Source of the DNA: Pseudomonadota bacterium
GTDB lineage: Bacteria; Pseudomonadota; Alphaproteobacteria; Rhizobiales; Rhizobiaceae
Length of the DNA: 64,000 nt
Assembly (NCBI GenBank): GCA_023451735.1
Contig: JAEXYH010000040.1
Coordinates: 62,001 to 126,000 of the forward strand
Direction of reading: 5' to 3'
Below the pieces are notes generated by a model. The model saw nothing but the letters and a program-made list of their open reading frames with translations. It did not search any database and had not been told where the DNA came from. Both the position numbers and the translations under genes were made by a program. Below, piece by piece: positions 51,913 to 60,589 of the stretch (positions are counted from its first letter, which is position 1; each line of letters opens with the position of its first letter).

Positions 51913-51956
51913 AATTGCAATATTAATTTTGATTGAATTGCCAATTTTGAAATAAT
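51913..51956. promoter_or_regulatory. AATTGC element, copy 4 (dioxygenase/LysR divergent promoter)
   Basis: AATTGC at 51913, AATTGC at 51936 and GAAATAAT at 51949. It lies 72 nt from the dioxygenase ATG and ends only 4 nt before the LysR ATG, so binding here would also block LysR expression, the usual autoregulation of LysR proteins. Confidence 0.8.
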
Positions 51957-51960
51957 CGAG

Positions 51961-52860
51961 ATGAACGACTACAAAGCTTTCCGGATTTTCCTTCTCGCCG
52001 CCGAAAAGCGGAATTTCGCCCAGGTCGCCCGCGAACTCGACATGACGCCGGCCGCCGTGACGCGCGCTATCGCGGCACTGGAGAACGATCTCGGCGTCCA
52101 GCTTTTCGTACGCACGACACGGCAGGTGTCGCTGACGACCGACGGCGCGATTTTTGCCGCACAGGTCCAGCCCGCCATCGATACGCTGGAGAATGCGCGC
52201 AGGGAGGTCATGAACGCTCACAAGGCTGATGAAGGACGCCTGCGGATCAGCGCGCCGACATGGTTCGGCAAGGCGGTGCTGCCCCCGATCCTCTCGGGCT
52301 TCAAGGAACGTTATCCGAAGATGAGCTTCGAGATCTCGTTATCCGATGGTCTGGTGAACATCGTCGACGACGATTACGATCTGGCGATCCGTATCTCGTC
52401 GCAACCCTCCGACAAGTTCACCATCTGGCGCAAGATCCGGGTCGTGCCGCGCATTCTCGTAGCAGCGCCCGGCAGTCGCTTCGTCGAGATGCAGCATCCG
52501 AGCGAGCTTTCGCCGGACGATTGCCTTGCCTATAGCGGCGAGAGTCGTCGGGAGACCTGGGTTTTATCGGATGGCGGATCGAGCATGACGATCTCGGCCG
52601 GTCGCGGATTCAGCGCCAATAGCGGCGAGGTGCTGGCGGACATGGCGGCGGATGGCGCCGGTGTGGCGATGCTGCCCGGTTTCCACATCGCAGAACACCT
52701 GCGGACCGGCCGCCTTGTCCATGTTCTGCAAGGCTGGGCGCCGCCGGAACTCTGGCTCACCCTCTATTATCCGCCCTACCAGGCCCTGCCACCCCGCATA
52801 GCTTCGTTCTCGAAATTCTTCGAGGAGCAGGTTGCGTCCTACATGGTCATGCTCGACTGA
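51961..52860 (+). CDS. LysR-family regulator, likely controller of the AATTGC regulon
   Basis: 299 residues, standard LysR length. Helix-turn-helix FRIFLLAAEKRNFAQVARELDMTPAAVTRAIAALENDLGVQLFVRTTRQVSLT (about 5-60) is followed by the ligand domain (GRLRISAPTWFGKAVLPPILSGF, DYDLAIRISSQPSDKF, GAGVAMLPGFHIAEH). It has the CrgA/PA2758-like type-2 fold pattern. It is divergent from the ring-cleaving dioxygenase. The AT-rich element directly before its ATG recurs at three other promoters of the region, so it probably regulates all four. Confidence 0.9.
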   Translation: MNDYKAFRIFLLAAEKRNFAQVARELDMTPAAVTRAIAALENDLGVQLFVRTTRQVSLTTDGAIFAAQVQPAIDTLENARREVMNAHKADEGRLRISAPTWFGKAVLPPILSGFKERYPKMSFEISLSDGLVNIVDDDYDLAIRISSQPSDKFTIWRKIRVVPRILVAAPGSRFVEMQHPSELSPDDCLAYSGESRRETWVLSDGGSSMTISAGRGFSANSGEVLADMAADGAGVAMLPGFHIAEHLRTGRLVHVLQGWAPPELWLTLYYPPYQALPPRIASFSKFFEEQVASYMVMLD

Positions 52861-52945
52861 CCTTGCCGCCGCGGCCAATAAGTCCTGTTAACGCGTCAGA
52901 GTTAGCGTCGTACCGTAGCGTGCTTACTGCCCCAAGCGGTCTGGG

Positions 52946-53218
52946 ATGCCAATCATGCGCGGTTGCGTGCGCGGTCGCGGTTATCCGCGCTTCATCTACA
53001 ATTTTGGCCGGTTGAAATACCCGATGAAGCGAGTGGGCAAGCGCGGCGAAGGCAAGTTCGAGCGGATTTCCTGGGACGAAGCAACCGACATCATCGCCCG
53101 TGAATGGAAGCGTATCGGCGACACCTACGGGCCGGCTTCGCGTTTCGTAACAATGATGACCGGCGATATCGGTGGCACATATAGCAGCGACGGTCCTCTA
53201 GAAAAAAAGGCCGGTTAA
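52946..53218 (+). pseudogene. dmsA-like molybdopterin oxidoreductase fragment
   Basis: About 90 residues reading MRGCVRGRGYPRFIYNFGRLKYPMKRVG and RISWDEATDIIAREWKRIGDTYGPASRF. This is the conserved segment after the iron-sulfur motif in dimethyl-sulfoxide-reductase-type catalytic subunits (about 800 residues). The N-terminal FeS part and everything after about 90 residues are missing. The frame ends in LEKKAG and runs 4 nt into the convergent acyltransferase gene. No other dms genes are nearby, so this is a relic. Confidence 0.82.
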
Positions 53219-54882
53219 ACTCCGAGTCCGGCGGCCCTGGTGCGGTGCACGCCTTGCGGAACAAAAGCGAAATGCTCCGTAAGGTTCAAAAGATTAGCTG
53301 CTAGATGCAGCGTCGAAAGCCACATCTCCGTTCCCTGCAGGCTTGCCTGCTGACCATCTGCGAAGGCGAACCCTGTTCCGGATTGCCAGCGTTCCGGCGC
53401 ACGCAGAATGATGGTCTCGGCCACGGTTTCCGCTTGGGCGCGCATGAAATCCGTCTGCTTGAGGCAGAGCCAGAGCGGGTGGATCGTATCGAGAAGATTG
53501 CAGGCCATGTAGCTTTCGCCAGAAAAACCCTGATAGTTCCGGTAGTGGGTCAGAACGGAATTGATCGTCGCATCGGGATACGGAACCGATATGCCGAACT
53601 GTGCATAAGTTCCGCGAGAGAGACGATAAAAGCCGTTGATCGGCTGGAGGAATCCCTGCTCCGCGGTCGGCCAGCCCCAGAGACCCGTGGCGCGATCGAT
53701 ATGCGTTGCAAGCCATCCAAACAGGACTTCACGCCCCCTGCCGCTTTCGAAATAACGCGCATTGAAATAGAGCGCGGTTGCGATCCCGTCGATACGATCA
53801 CCACACCGCCAGGCGCGCTGCTTCCAGGGCAAGGCCTCCAGCCATTCGCACAATGCAACTGCATCCATCTCCGCGCTCGCAATCGGGAATTTCGGTCTGG
53901 CACCGAGAATTTCCAGGGCGTAGCCGACGGCGAGGACATTATAGAGAGAGAGGTTATCCTCCAGAACGGGTTTGGATAGATCGAATTTCGCAGAGGGATC
54001 GGGAAACAACCCTGTCTGCGGGTCCTGCATCGCTTGCAGGCGAGCGATGATCGCTTTCGCCTCCTCTCCGGAAGGAGACGCACCGAAGCCTGCTGCAATT
54101 TCTATCGCGTCGCATTGATGCCGCGCGCTCTCGCGAACGATACCGCTGGCATCTGCAGAGACGTATCCTTCAGGCCGGCGATAATGACCTAGCATGTCCT
54201 GCCATTGGCTTTTCGCCATTTCGCTGATCAAACGAAGTGCCTGTTCGGCGTCGCCCCGGCGAGACTTTGCCGCCGTTGGTTTTTCCCCGCGGCGGCGGAC
54301 GAGTTTTGCCGGTACGCCTGCCATGATCGCCAGCGGCGGGACATCCTTGTTGACGACAGCGCCAGCCGCGATCACCGCGCCGTTGCCGATCGTCACGCCA
54401 TCGAGAATGACCGCATTGGCGCCGATCCAGACGTCGTCACCGATGACGATACCTTTGATCTCGTGAGGCTGACTGTTGATGGGTATGTTGGGATCATCGA
54501 AACCATGATTGAAGCCGACGATCGATACAAGTGAGGCAATGCGCACCCCGTCCCCGCAACAAACCTTTCCCGAGATGCAGGCATAGGCATTGACCGAGCA
54601 ATTCGAGCCGAATTCAACATCTCCGCGGACAAGCGCATGGGCTGCGATCCACGACCGGTTGCCTACGGTCAGCGCCGAAGTGAAAATACGGGCATCCTCG
54701 GCGATATAGGCCGTCTCGGCGATCCGTGCATTGGCGGTTCGCGCAAGCTTGTCCTTCAATGCCCTCTGGCCGGGGCTGTCGACGTCGGCCGGCGTGCGCT
54801 CCCAGGTCATGAATTCCAGCCGTGCGTGGCGATCCGCTGCCGTCTTGTCGTTGCCGGGAGCTGGGGAGATTTCATGGTTCAT
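53215..54882 (-). CDS. Hexapeptide acyltransferase fused to an alpha/alpha-barrel-like domain
   Basis: 555 residues. Residues about 45-200 form a left-handed parallel beta-helix acyltransferase (NARIAETAYIAEDARIFTSALTVGNRSWIAAHALVRGDVEFGSNCSVNAY, then GDDVWIGANAVILDGVTIGNGAVIAAGAVV and AGVPAKLVRRRGE). Residues about 215-545 are helical, with periodic Gly/Trp-rich turns (QDPQTGLFPDPSA, IDGIATALYFNARYF, RATGLWGWPTAEQGFLQPINGFYRLSRG), resembling (alpha/alpha)6 barrels such as those of GH88 or prenyltransferase-like folds. The ATG has AGGAC upstream. It ends 59 nt before the lactonase on the same strand side of the uronide locus, suggesting sugar O-acetylation or de-branching. Confidence 0.75.
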   Translation of the reverse strand: MNHEISPAPGNDKTAADRHARLEFMTWERTPADVDSPGQRALKDKLARTANARIAETAYIAEDARIFTSALTVGNRSWIAAHALVRGDVEFGSNCSVNAYACISGKVCCGDGVRIASLVSIVGFNHGFDDPNIPINSQPHEIKGIVIGDDVWIGANAVILDGVTIGNGAVIAAGAVVNKDVPPLAIMAGVPAKLVRRRGEKPTAAKSRRGDAEQALRLISEMAKSQWQDMLGHYRRPEGYVSADASGIVRESARHQCDAIEIAAGFGASPSGEEAKAIIARLQAMQDPQTGLFPDPSAKFDLSKPVLEDNLSLYNVLAVGYALEILGARPKFPIASAEMDAVALCEWLEALPWKQRAWRCGDRIDGIATALYFNARYFESGRGREVLFGWLATHIDRATGLWGWPTAEQGFLQPINGFYRLSRGTYAQFGISVPYPDATINSVLTHYRNYQGFSGESYMACNLLDTIHPLWLCLKQTDFMRAQAETVAETIILRAPERWQSGTGFAFADGQQASLQGTEMWLSTLHLAANLLNLTEHFAFVPQGVHRTRAAGLGV

Positions 54883-54941
54883 CTGTTTGTCCTATTCATG
54901 TCTGTAGCATCCAGACCAGTTCGCGAAGCGAACAACGATGG

Positions 54942-55805
54942 TCAGCCCAGAATGACCCGAGGCTCGCTTACGCCTTTGAACTTGCTTTTACGCTCGAAAG
55001 TCATGCCGGCCAGCGGTTCAGCCTCTCGCGCCTCGGCGCTCATGCCCTGGCAGGCGGAGGTTGCAAAAAGGCTGTGCATATCCGCGCCGCCGAAAGCCGG
55101 ACATGAGATACGCGTCGCCTCGAAATATTCGGCTGCGATTTCCTGCCCATCGGGCGCGTAGCAGGCGACGCGGTGTCCGCCCCACTGAGCGTTCCACAGG
55201 TTACCCTCTGCATCAATCACCGCGCCGTCGGGAGAGTGGGCCGCTCCCATCAGATCGACAAACAATTCGGGGTCACCAAGCGGCCATCCCTCGGCATCCA
55301 ACCGGACATGCCAGATCTTCTTCAGTCGTGTATCGGAGAAATAGGCAAGCGACCGTTCCGAATCAAAGCAGATTGCATTGGGAATGCTGATTTTATCGTA
55401 CAGTATGCGAAACTCGCCGCGCCAATATCGCCATATCGCACCGGCCTCTTGTTCGGAACGCTTGCCCATCGTCCCGATCCAGAAGCCACAATAAGGATCC
55501 GCCCGGCCATCATTGGACCGAAGGATCGGATTGTGCGGGAACGCGGCGACAGGCTGGCGTTTCCCGGATACCAAATTCAAGCTCGAGAGGCCGGTTTCTC
55601 CCGCGATCAGCAACTCGTCTGTGGAGAGCCAGCCCGCAGCCGATACATTCTCGTCAAACGTCCAGGCGAGCGGCTTGCCGCCTTCCTGGCTCAGGAGCAT
55701 ATTATTGACGATATCGAACCAAAAGAACTGCTGACGCTGTGGATGCCAGAATGCGCCTTCACCAAGTTCACAACGGCGTTGATCGAATATGTCATCCATT
55801 GGCAT
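54942..55805 (-). CDS. SMP-30/gluconolactonase-type sugar lactonase
   Basis: 287 residues, a six-bladed propeller with family marks CELGEGAFWHPQRQQFFWFDI (metal-ligand Glu near residue 14), SNDGRADPYCGFWIGTMGK (Asn/Asp ligands near 95-105) and AHSPDGAVIDAEGNLWNAQWGG (near 195). SMP-30 enzymes open aldonolactones. In a polysaccharide locus it likely works on an oxidised sugar lactone. GGGAGG lies upstream of the ATG at 55805; an ATG two codons later is possible. A GTCATA-A-TATGAC palindrome lies 36 nt upstream. It is divergent from the GntR gene. Confidence 0.88.
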   Translation of the reverse strand: MPMDDIFDQRRCELGEGAFWHPQRQQFFWFDIVNNMLLSQEGGKPLAWTFDENVSAAGWLSTDELLIAGETGLSSLNLVSGKRQPVAAFPHNPILRSNDGRADPYCGFWIGTMGKRSEQEAGAIWRYWRGEFRILYDKISIPNAICFDSERSLAYFSDTRLKKIWHVRLDAEGWPLGDPELFVDLMGAAHSPDGAVIDAEGNLWNAQWGGHRVACYAPDGQEIAAEYFEATRISCPAFGGADMHSLFATSACQGMSAEAREAEPLAGMTFERKSKFKGVSEPRVILG

Positions 55806-55840
55806 AGTGCCTGCATCCTCCCGAAAATGCTGCCGAGCAG

Positions 55841-55853
55841 GTCATAATATGAC
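55841..55853. promoter_or_regulatory. Palindromic operator candidate between lactonase and GntR genes
   Basis: GTCATAATATGAC has 6-bp arms around one central base, 35 nt upstream of the lactonase ATG. Similar TCATA/TATGA half-sites occur in the heparinase-ABC divergent promoter (59460-59498), consistent with a GntR-type site. Confidence 0.45.
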
Positions 55854-56063
55854 TTAGCTTGAGTGCGCTCATTTCAGAGATACAGCAGGCAAATACCTCA
55901 GTCCAGCTTTCGTTTCCGTATCGCAAAAGCGTCAATTAGACGCGAATCCGCTGTAAATCACCTTTCCGCGATTGATAATAATTGAAATTTGTCATACCTA
56001 TTTAGCGAACACGCGGATATGCTGAAATTGTTTCGTCTCTCCGTAGCATCGCGAGGAACAGCT

Positions 56064-56801
56064 GTGACGGTCCAGACCAAGGTTCGGCCAAAGGGGCCGG
56101 GATCACTGGTTTCAAAAGTGGGGGCAAGCCTCCGGCACGCGATAGCAAGCGGCCAGTATTCGCCCGGACAGAAACTGCCGAGCGAGGTGGAACTGACGGA
56201 AACCCACAAAGTGAGCCGTACGGTCATTCGCGAGGCCGTTGCCGCGCTAAAATCTGATGGACTTGTGGAAGTTCGGCAAGGTGCCGGCATTTTTGTGCTC
56301 GACCCGGCTTTTCAGCTTGCGGCGAACCGCACTGTCGACAAGGCGCGCGTGTCATCGGATCTCGAAGTGCTCGAAGTTCGTGCTCCGCTGGAGATCGAAG
56401 CTGCCGGGCTTGCTGCCGCACGCCGTTCGCCGGCGCAGGAGGAGGCGATTTTCGAGTGTCATAGGCAGGTTCTGCGCTGCATCGAGCAGAATGAGTCGAT
56501 CCGGGAGACCGATTTGGCGCTTCACGTCGCAATCGCCGAAGCAACCAACAATCCACTGTTCCGGCAGCATCTGGAGTTTCATGGCGGCGCGGTCATCCCT
56601 CAATCAAGACCCCTGCCGGACCCGGATTTTGCCGAACAGACCGCCTATCGCCGCCTGATTCACAAGGAGCATGAGGCAATCGTCATGGCGATATCCGACC
56701 GTGACGAAGAAGCGGCGCGCAACGCGATGCGCGATCACCTGAGAGGCAGCCAGACCCGTTATCGCGAACTGCTTCGCAACTCGCGCGCCATCTCCGGCTG
56801 A
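56064..56801 (+). CDS. GntR-family (FadR/FCD type) regulator of the uronide locus
   Basis: 245 residues from the GTG at 56064, preferred because GAGGAA lies 7 nt upstream; a TTG 25 codons earlier lacks a ribosome site. Winged helix: SLVSKVGASLRHAIASGQYSPGQKLPSEVELTETHKVSRTVIREAVAALKSDGLVEVRQGAGIFV (about 13-77). The C-terminal helical FCD domain has LEVRAPLEIEAAGLAA and the metal or ligand positions DLALHVAIAEATNN and HKEHEAIVMAI. It is divergent from SMP-30 lactonase and is the only regulator in the right-hand sugar locus. Confidence 0.88.
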   Translation: MTVQTKVRPKGPGSLVSKVGASLRHAIASGQYSPGQKLPSEVELTETHKVSRTVIREAVAALKSDGLVEVRQGAGIFVLDPAFQLAANRTVDKARVSSDLEVLEVRAPLEIEAAGLAAARRSPAQEEAIFECHRQVLRCIEQNESIRETDLALHVAIAEATNNPLFRQHLEFHGGAVIPQSRPLPDPDFAEQTAYRRLIHKEHEAIVMAISDRDEEAARNAMRDHLRGSQTRYRELLRNSRAISG

Positions 56802-56833
56802 TCCTCGCTAATCCCCCGGGGCGAATACCAGGC

Positions 56834-57622
56834 TTAACCGATGTCACGCCCCCATATTTCGATCTGCGTCAGCGCCGGAAAGGGCGAGGGATCTTCCGCC
56901 TTGATAAGGCTGTGTAACTTGATCCACTCGACAGTCTGCTCCTCAACACGAAAACTTTGCGCGCCGCCCGTTTTCACCAGCGGAAAGCTGTACACCTGAC
57001 CGCTTGAGAGCGTAACGCTGGCGTTGTCCCACCAGGCATCATGCGGAAAATCCGCGCGCAGATAGAGAACGATCTCATCAACCTTGACCGGCCGGCCGAA
57101 CTCGACCGTCAGCTCCGCCGCCGGATCCATGTTGATGCCCCAGCTGGTATAGGGCCAGCGACCGTGATCATCATTGGCCTTTTCGCCATCAATCGCATTT
57201 CGTGCGGCAAATTGGGTTTCGCCACGCGTCTGGGCGTTTGCCTCCGCATGCGGAAACAATGTCGTATTGCCCTTGTCGTCCCAGGGGTTGAGGGCGAGAT
57301 TGCGACGCTGCACGACCTCTTCGGGACGGGCCGTGCGGACATGCAGCCGGTGCAGATCGCCGGTGAAGGCCCGGGGTGAATAGGGCGCGCGCCGGATCTC
57401 GAAGGGAACGGCCAGTGCGTAGTTCTCGCCTTTCAGATAGACGAGCGACGGGCTCATCGCATCATCGAGCGCAAGCACGACATGCCCTGCTTCCGAGGCT
57501 TCGACCACCACATGATCTCCATCTTCGTAGGCGCCGCGAAAGATCAGAAACGCCTCGTCAGTATTGGCCGCTTCAGCGCGCACCATGCCGCTTGCGCCGA
57601 TCACCTTCAGTCTCAGTTCCAT
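56834..57622 (-). CDS. Companion protein of the heparinase-like lyase, discoidin-like C-terminus
   Basis: 262 residues, no signal peptide. I do not recognise a named family for the N-terminal half (LKVIGASGMVRAEAANTDEAFLIFRGAYEDGDHVVVEASEAGHVVLALDD), which looks beta-rich. The C-terminal half (NAIDGEKANDDHGRWPYTSWGINMDPAAELTVEFGRPVKVDEIVLYLRADFPHDAWWDNASVTLSSG) resembles the discoidin/F5-8 type carbohydrate-binding fold. It begins 10 nt after the heparinase-like gene ends, so the two form one operon. A substrate-binding role for the lyase is likely. Confidence 0.7.
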   Translation of the reverse strand: MELRLKVIGASGMVRAEAANTDEAFLIFRGAYEDGDHVVVEASEAGHVVLALDDAMSPSLVYLKGENYALAVPFEIRRAPYSPRAFTGDLHRLHVRTARPEEVVQRRNLALNPWDDKGNTTLFPHAEANAQTRGETQFAARNAIDGEKANDDHGRWPYTSWGINMDPAAELTVEFGRPVKVDEIVLYLRADFPHDAWWDNASVTLSSGQVYSFPLVKTGGAQSFRVEEQTVEWIKLHSLIKAEDPSPFPALTQIEIWGRDIG

Positions 57623-57632
57623 TCCGTCCTCC

Positions 57633-59420
57633 TCAGACGATCTGCAATTTCATCCGCCTGCCGACAAACGGTATGCGCAGCTGATAAATTTTCGAGGGCC
57701 ACGAAATCGCCAGGCGTGCGTCGTCGATCTCGATCACATCGATGCCAATATCGCCGCCCCCTTCGATCTCGATCCGTCCCAGTTCGCCAACATCGACCGA
57801 CCCGCCGCGAAGGACAGGCTCTTCGCGCGTCATCAGCGACAGCACGGCCGGCAAGTCCCCATCGTAGTCATCCGTGATCTCCACGCCATGACCGCGGAAC
57901 AGGGAGACCTTACGGCGATAGACCCGCACCCCTGCTTCTTCCGGATAGGCGGCAGCGATATCGAGCGAGATTTCCGCAGCCTCGGTGGAAAATTCCGCCT
58001 GCATGTCGCGCGCAGCAAAAGCCGCGCCGGCCGACTGCATCACGGCACCGAATGTCGGCAGATTGTGAAAGGCCGACTGCATCGTCCAGATCTGGTAACG
58101 ATCAGCCGAAAACGTCTTGGCCGTATAGGTCTCGACACCGACATCGATCAGGAACGGCTGGCCGTCCTTGTAGAGCGTGACGCTGCCGACATCGTTGTGA
58201 TTGTGGCTCTCGCCATTATTGCCGCCCTTGACGGCGAGCGCGAAGCGATCGTCGCGGGCGATATACAGTCCGATCCCGGGATAGGACGCGTCTGCGGCGG
58301 GCAGCACGTCCACCTCAGGTGCCCGAACCTCTGTCAGGAGCTCCTGAACACGATACCAGAGGTTCCATTCCCCCGGCAGGTGAGGTGCCGTGCTATCCGC
58401 ACGATCCCTTGCGGCAAAGGCCGCCAGCGCATCCGATCCGACGGCCTTGCCGAACAGATATTCGCGAACCGTGCAGGGGTCGATGACGGCTGCGGAGTCG
58501 GAGAAATTGAAGTAGGAGCGGCCATCCACATGCATATGGAGGATATATTCGGCCATGTTGCGGATCTTCGGCGCAGCCCAGAGCGACGAGATGCTGCCCG
58601 GCGCGACAGTGTCGAGGATCGTCATAGAGCCGAACATGCAGAGCGCTGCGTGCCGGTAGTAAACCACACCCTCCTCGCAGGCGCCGTCCTCGGCATAGTC
58701 CTTGATAAAGCAGTCGAGGCTGCCGAGCGCCTTTTCCACCACACGACGCCTCAATTCGTCCTCGGCACCCAGGCTGAAGGTCGCCAAAAGAACATTCTGG
58801 GTGATCCATGCTGTCCAGTTGTTCATGCGCTCCGCACCGTTGCCCATCCACCAGAAATGGGTCCCGAAATAGGGGGCGAGAATTCGAACATGCACCTCAT
58901 GCTCGATGCGGCGTCGGACGGTGGGGCTGACCTTGTCCAGCGGCCCGCCAAGCAGCGCGGCCACGGTGGCGAGTAATGCGCCGGTTTCTGCCGCGAAGAG
59001 ATCGATGACCGGACGCTCCACATCCGGCAGGGGATGACGCACACCGCCACGCTCATAAGAATTATGCGCCGGAAGCTGCCAACCACTTTCCTCACAGATC
59101 AGCATGATGCCATCGATGATCGACGACAGGAAACGTCCCTTGCCTTCGACCAATTCGCCGAGCACGAGGTCGTTCAGCATCCGGCGACGGGAGAAATACA
59201 GGGCCTCGAAATCCGCTCTGTTCCCCGTAATCGAAAACTGGCGGTAATCCTCAGCCCTGATCACCGACCAGCTGCGACAGGATGTCGCCTCGGCGTCCGT
59301 GAGTACATGCGCTTTCAATTGATCGGCTACGCCTCGCCACGCGTCTCGATCATCAAATGGAGCACCGGGAAGAAACCTTGAGAAAACCGAAGGTATGCGC
59401 GCTGCAGCCTCGCGAAACAT
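57633..59420 (-). CDS. Heparinase II/III-like polysaccharide or oligosaccharide lyase
   Basis: 595 residues without a signal peptide, so probably cytoplasmic and acting on imported oligosaccharides. The N-terminal (alpha/alpha) barrel (about 70-370) contains HFWWMGNGAERMNNWTAW. The C-terminal beta-sandwich starts near 390 with the family's heparinase II/III motif, LAVKGGNNGESHNHNDVGSVTLYKDGQPFLIDVGVETYT. Enzymes of this group cleave uronic-acid-containing polymers by beta-elimination, producing unsaturated uronides, the substrate of the GH88 enzyme encoded at 61431. GCAGGAGG precedes the ATG. Confidence 0.88.
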   Translation of the reverse strand: MFREAAARIPSVFSRFLPGAPFDDRDAWRGVADQLKAHVLTDAEATSCRSWSVIRAEDYRQFSITGNRADFEALYFSRRRMLNDLVLGELVEGKGRFLSSIIDGIMLICEESGWQLPAHNSYERGGVRHPLPDVERPVIDLFAAETGALLATVAALLGGPLDKVSPTVRRRIEHEVHVRILAPYFGTHFWWMGNGAERMNNWTAWITQNVLLATFSLGAEDELRRRVVEKALGSLDCFIKDYAEDGACEEGVVYYRHAALCMFGSMTILDTVAPGSISSLWAAPKIRNMAEYILHMHVDGRSYFNFSDSAAVIDPCTVREYLFGKAVGSDALAAFAARDRADSTAPHLPGEWNLWYRVQELLTEVRAPEVDVLPAADASYPGIGLYIARDDRFALAVKGGNNGESHNHNDVGSVTLYKDGQPFLIDVGVETYTAKTFSADRYQIWTMQSAFHNLPTFGAVMQSAGAAFAARDMQAEFSTEAAEISLDIAAAYPEEAGVRVYRRKVSLFRGHGVEITDDYDGDLPAVLSLMTREEPVLRGGSVDVGELGRIEIEGGGDIGIDVIEIDDARLAISWPSKIYQLRIPFVGRRMKLQIV

Positions 59421-59459
59421 CGTTTCCTCCTGCCATGAAAACTGCCTGAGACATCGCCT

Positions 59460-59498
59460 ATCATATGTATTTTGGATTTTCTACAGAATTCATATGAT
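59460..59498. promoter_or_regulatory. Inverted repeat in the heparinase/ABC divergent promoter
   Basis: ATCATATG (59460-59467) and CATATGAT (59491-59498) are exact inverted copies separated by 23 nt. They lie about 40 nt upstream of the heparinase ATG and about 150 nt upstream of the permease start. They are a candidate operator for the locus GntR protein. Confidence 0.45.
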
Positions 59499-59644
59499 CC
59501 ATTTATAAGTTGTTTGACCAATGTCGTGGATATGATATGTCGATCGTGGGAGGAGGCACGGAAGGCAGATCAATTTTTTGCCGTGCATCCGCGGATAAGC
59601 TCTCAGGGGGCGCCGTCTGTGGCATTTTCTTTCGGAGGAGTATG

Positions 59645-60586
59645 ATGGCTAACTCTACCATTGCCGCCGGCGAGACGCCGGTCGTGACGAGACGGCGCAA
59701 GGTGGTGTCCAAACGTCGCCGCCGGGTACAGGACGCACTCGTTGCCTATTCCTTCATTGCTCCCAATTTTCTTGGCTTTGCGGTTTTCACGCTCGGCCCG
59801 ATCCTGTTCGCCTTCGTACTGGCATTCATGCACTGGGACGGCAGCAACGCCATTACCTTTGCCGGCCTCGACAATTTCTGGCGCCTCTTCGAAGACAAGG
59901 CATTCAAGGACGCCTTCTGGAACACGATCATCTATACGGTGGTCTCGGTGCCGGCGACGCTTGCCTGCGCGCTCGGGCTGGCCATCCTGCTCAACCAAAA
60001 AATCCTCGGCCGCGATTTCTTCCGCACCGCGATGTTCTTTCCCTATGTCGCTTCACTGGTGGCCGTCGCCGTCGTCTGGAACATGATCTTCAACCCCGAG
60101 ATGGGGCCTGTGAACATGATCCTCTACACGCTCGGTCTCGACCCGAAGGACATGCCCGGCTGGGCCGCCGACCGCCACTGGGCGATGGTGACCGTCATCC
60201 TGTTCGGCGTTTGGAAGAGTATGGGTTATTTCATGGTCATCTATCTGGCCGGCCTGCAGGGCATCAATTCCGAGCTCTATGAGGCTGCGGATCTGGATGG
60301 CGCCAATGCCTGGCAGAAGTTTCTCTATGTCACCGTGCCGCAGCTCGGCCCGACGACGTTTTTCGTCACCGTGATGCTGACCATCCAATCCTTCAAGGTG
60401 TTCGATCAGATCTACATGATCACTCAAGGAGGGCCCGGCACTTCGACCCTCGTCCTCGTTTACCACATCTATAACGAGGCCTTCATTTCGTGGGATCTCG
60501 GTTATTCCAGCATGATCGCGCTCGTCCTGTTCTTCCTCGTGCTGGCCGTCACCGTCGTCCAGTTCCGTCGTCAGAAGGAGGACTGA
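59645..60586 (+). CDS. Sugar ABC transporter permease (MalF-like)
   Basis: 313 residues with six predicted membrane helices, the first near residues 36-58 (VAYSFIAPNFLGFAVFTLGPILFAFVLAF). The EAA loop reads EAADLDGANAWQKFLYVTVPQL near residue 215. A basic N-terminal stretch (RRRKVVSKRRRR) precedes the first helix. ATG 59645 is 6 nt after GGAGG; ATG 59642 is an equal-frame alternative. It is followed 3 nt later by the second permease. With the MalK-type ATPase at 62616 it forms an importer for oligosaccharides released by the lyase. Confidence 0.92.
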   Translation: MANSTIAAGETPVVTRRRKVVSKRRRRVQDALVAYSFIAPNFLGFAVFTLGPILFAFVLAFMHWDGSNAITFAGLDNFWRLFEDKAFKDAFWNTIIYTVVSVPATLACALGLAILLNQKILGRDFFRTAMFFPYVASLVAVAVVWNMIFNPEMGPVNMILYTLGLDPKDMPGWAADRHWAMVTVILFGVWKSMGYFMVIYLAGLQGINSELYEAADLDGANAWQKFLYVTVPQLGPTTFFVTVMLTIQSFKVFDQIYMITQGGPGTSTLVLVYHIYNEAFISWDLGYSSMIALVLFFLVLAVTVVQFRRQKED

Positions 60587-60589
60587 GCC

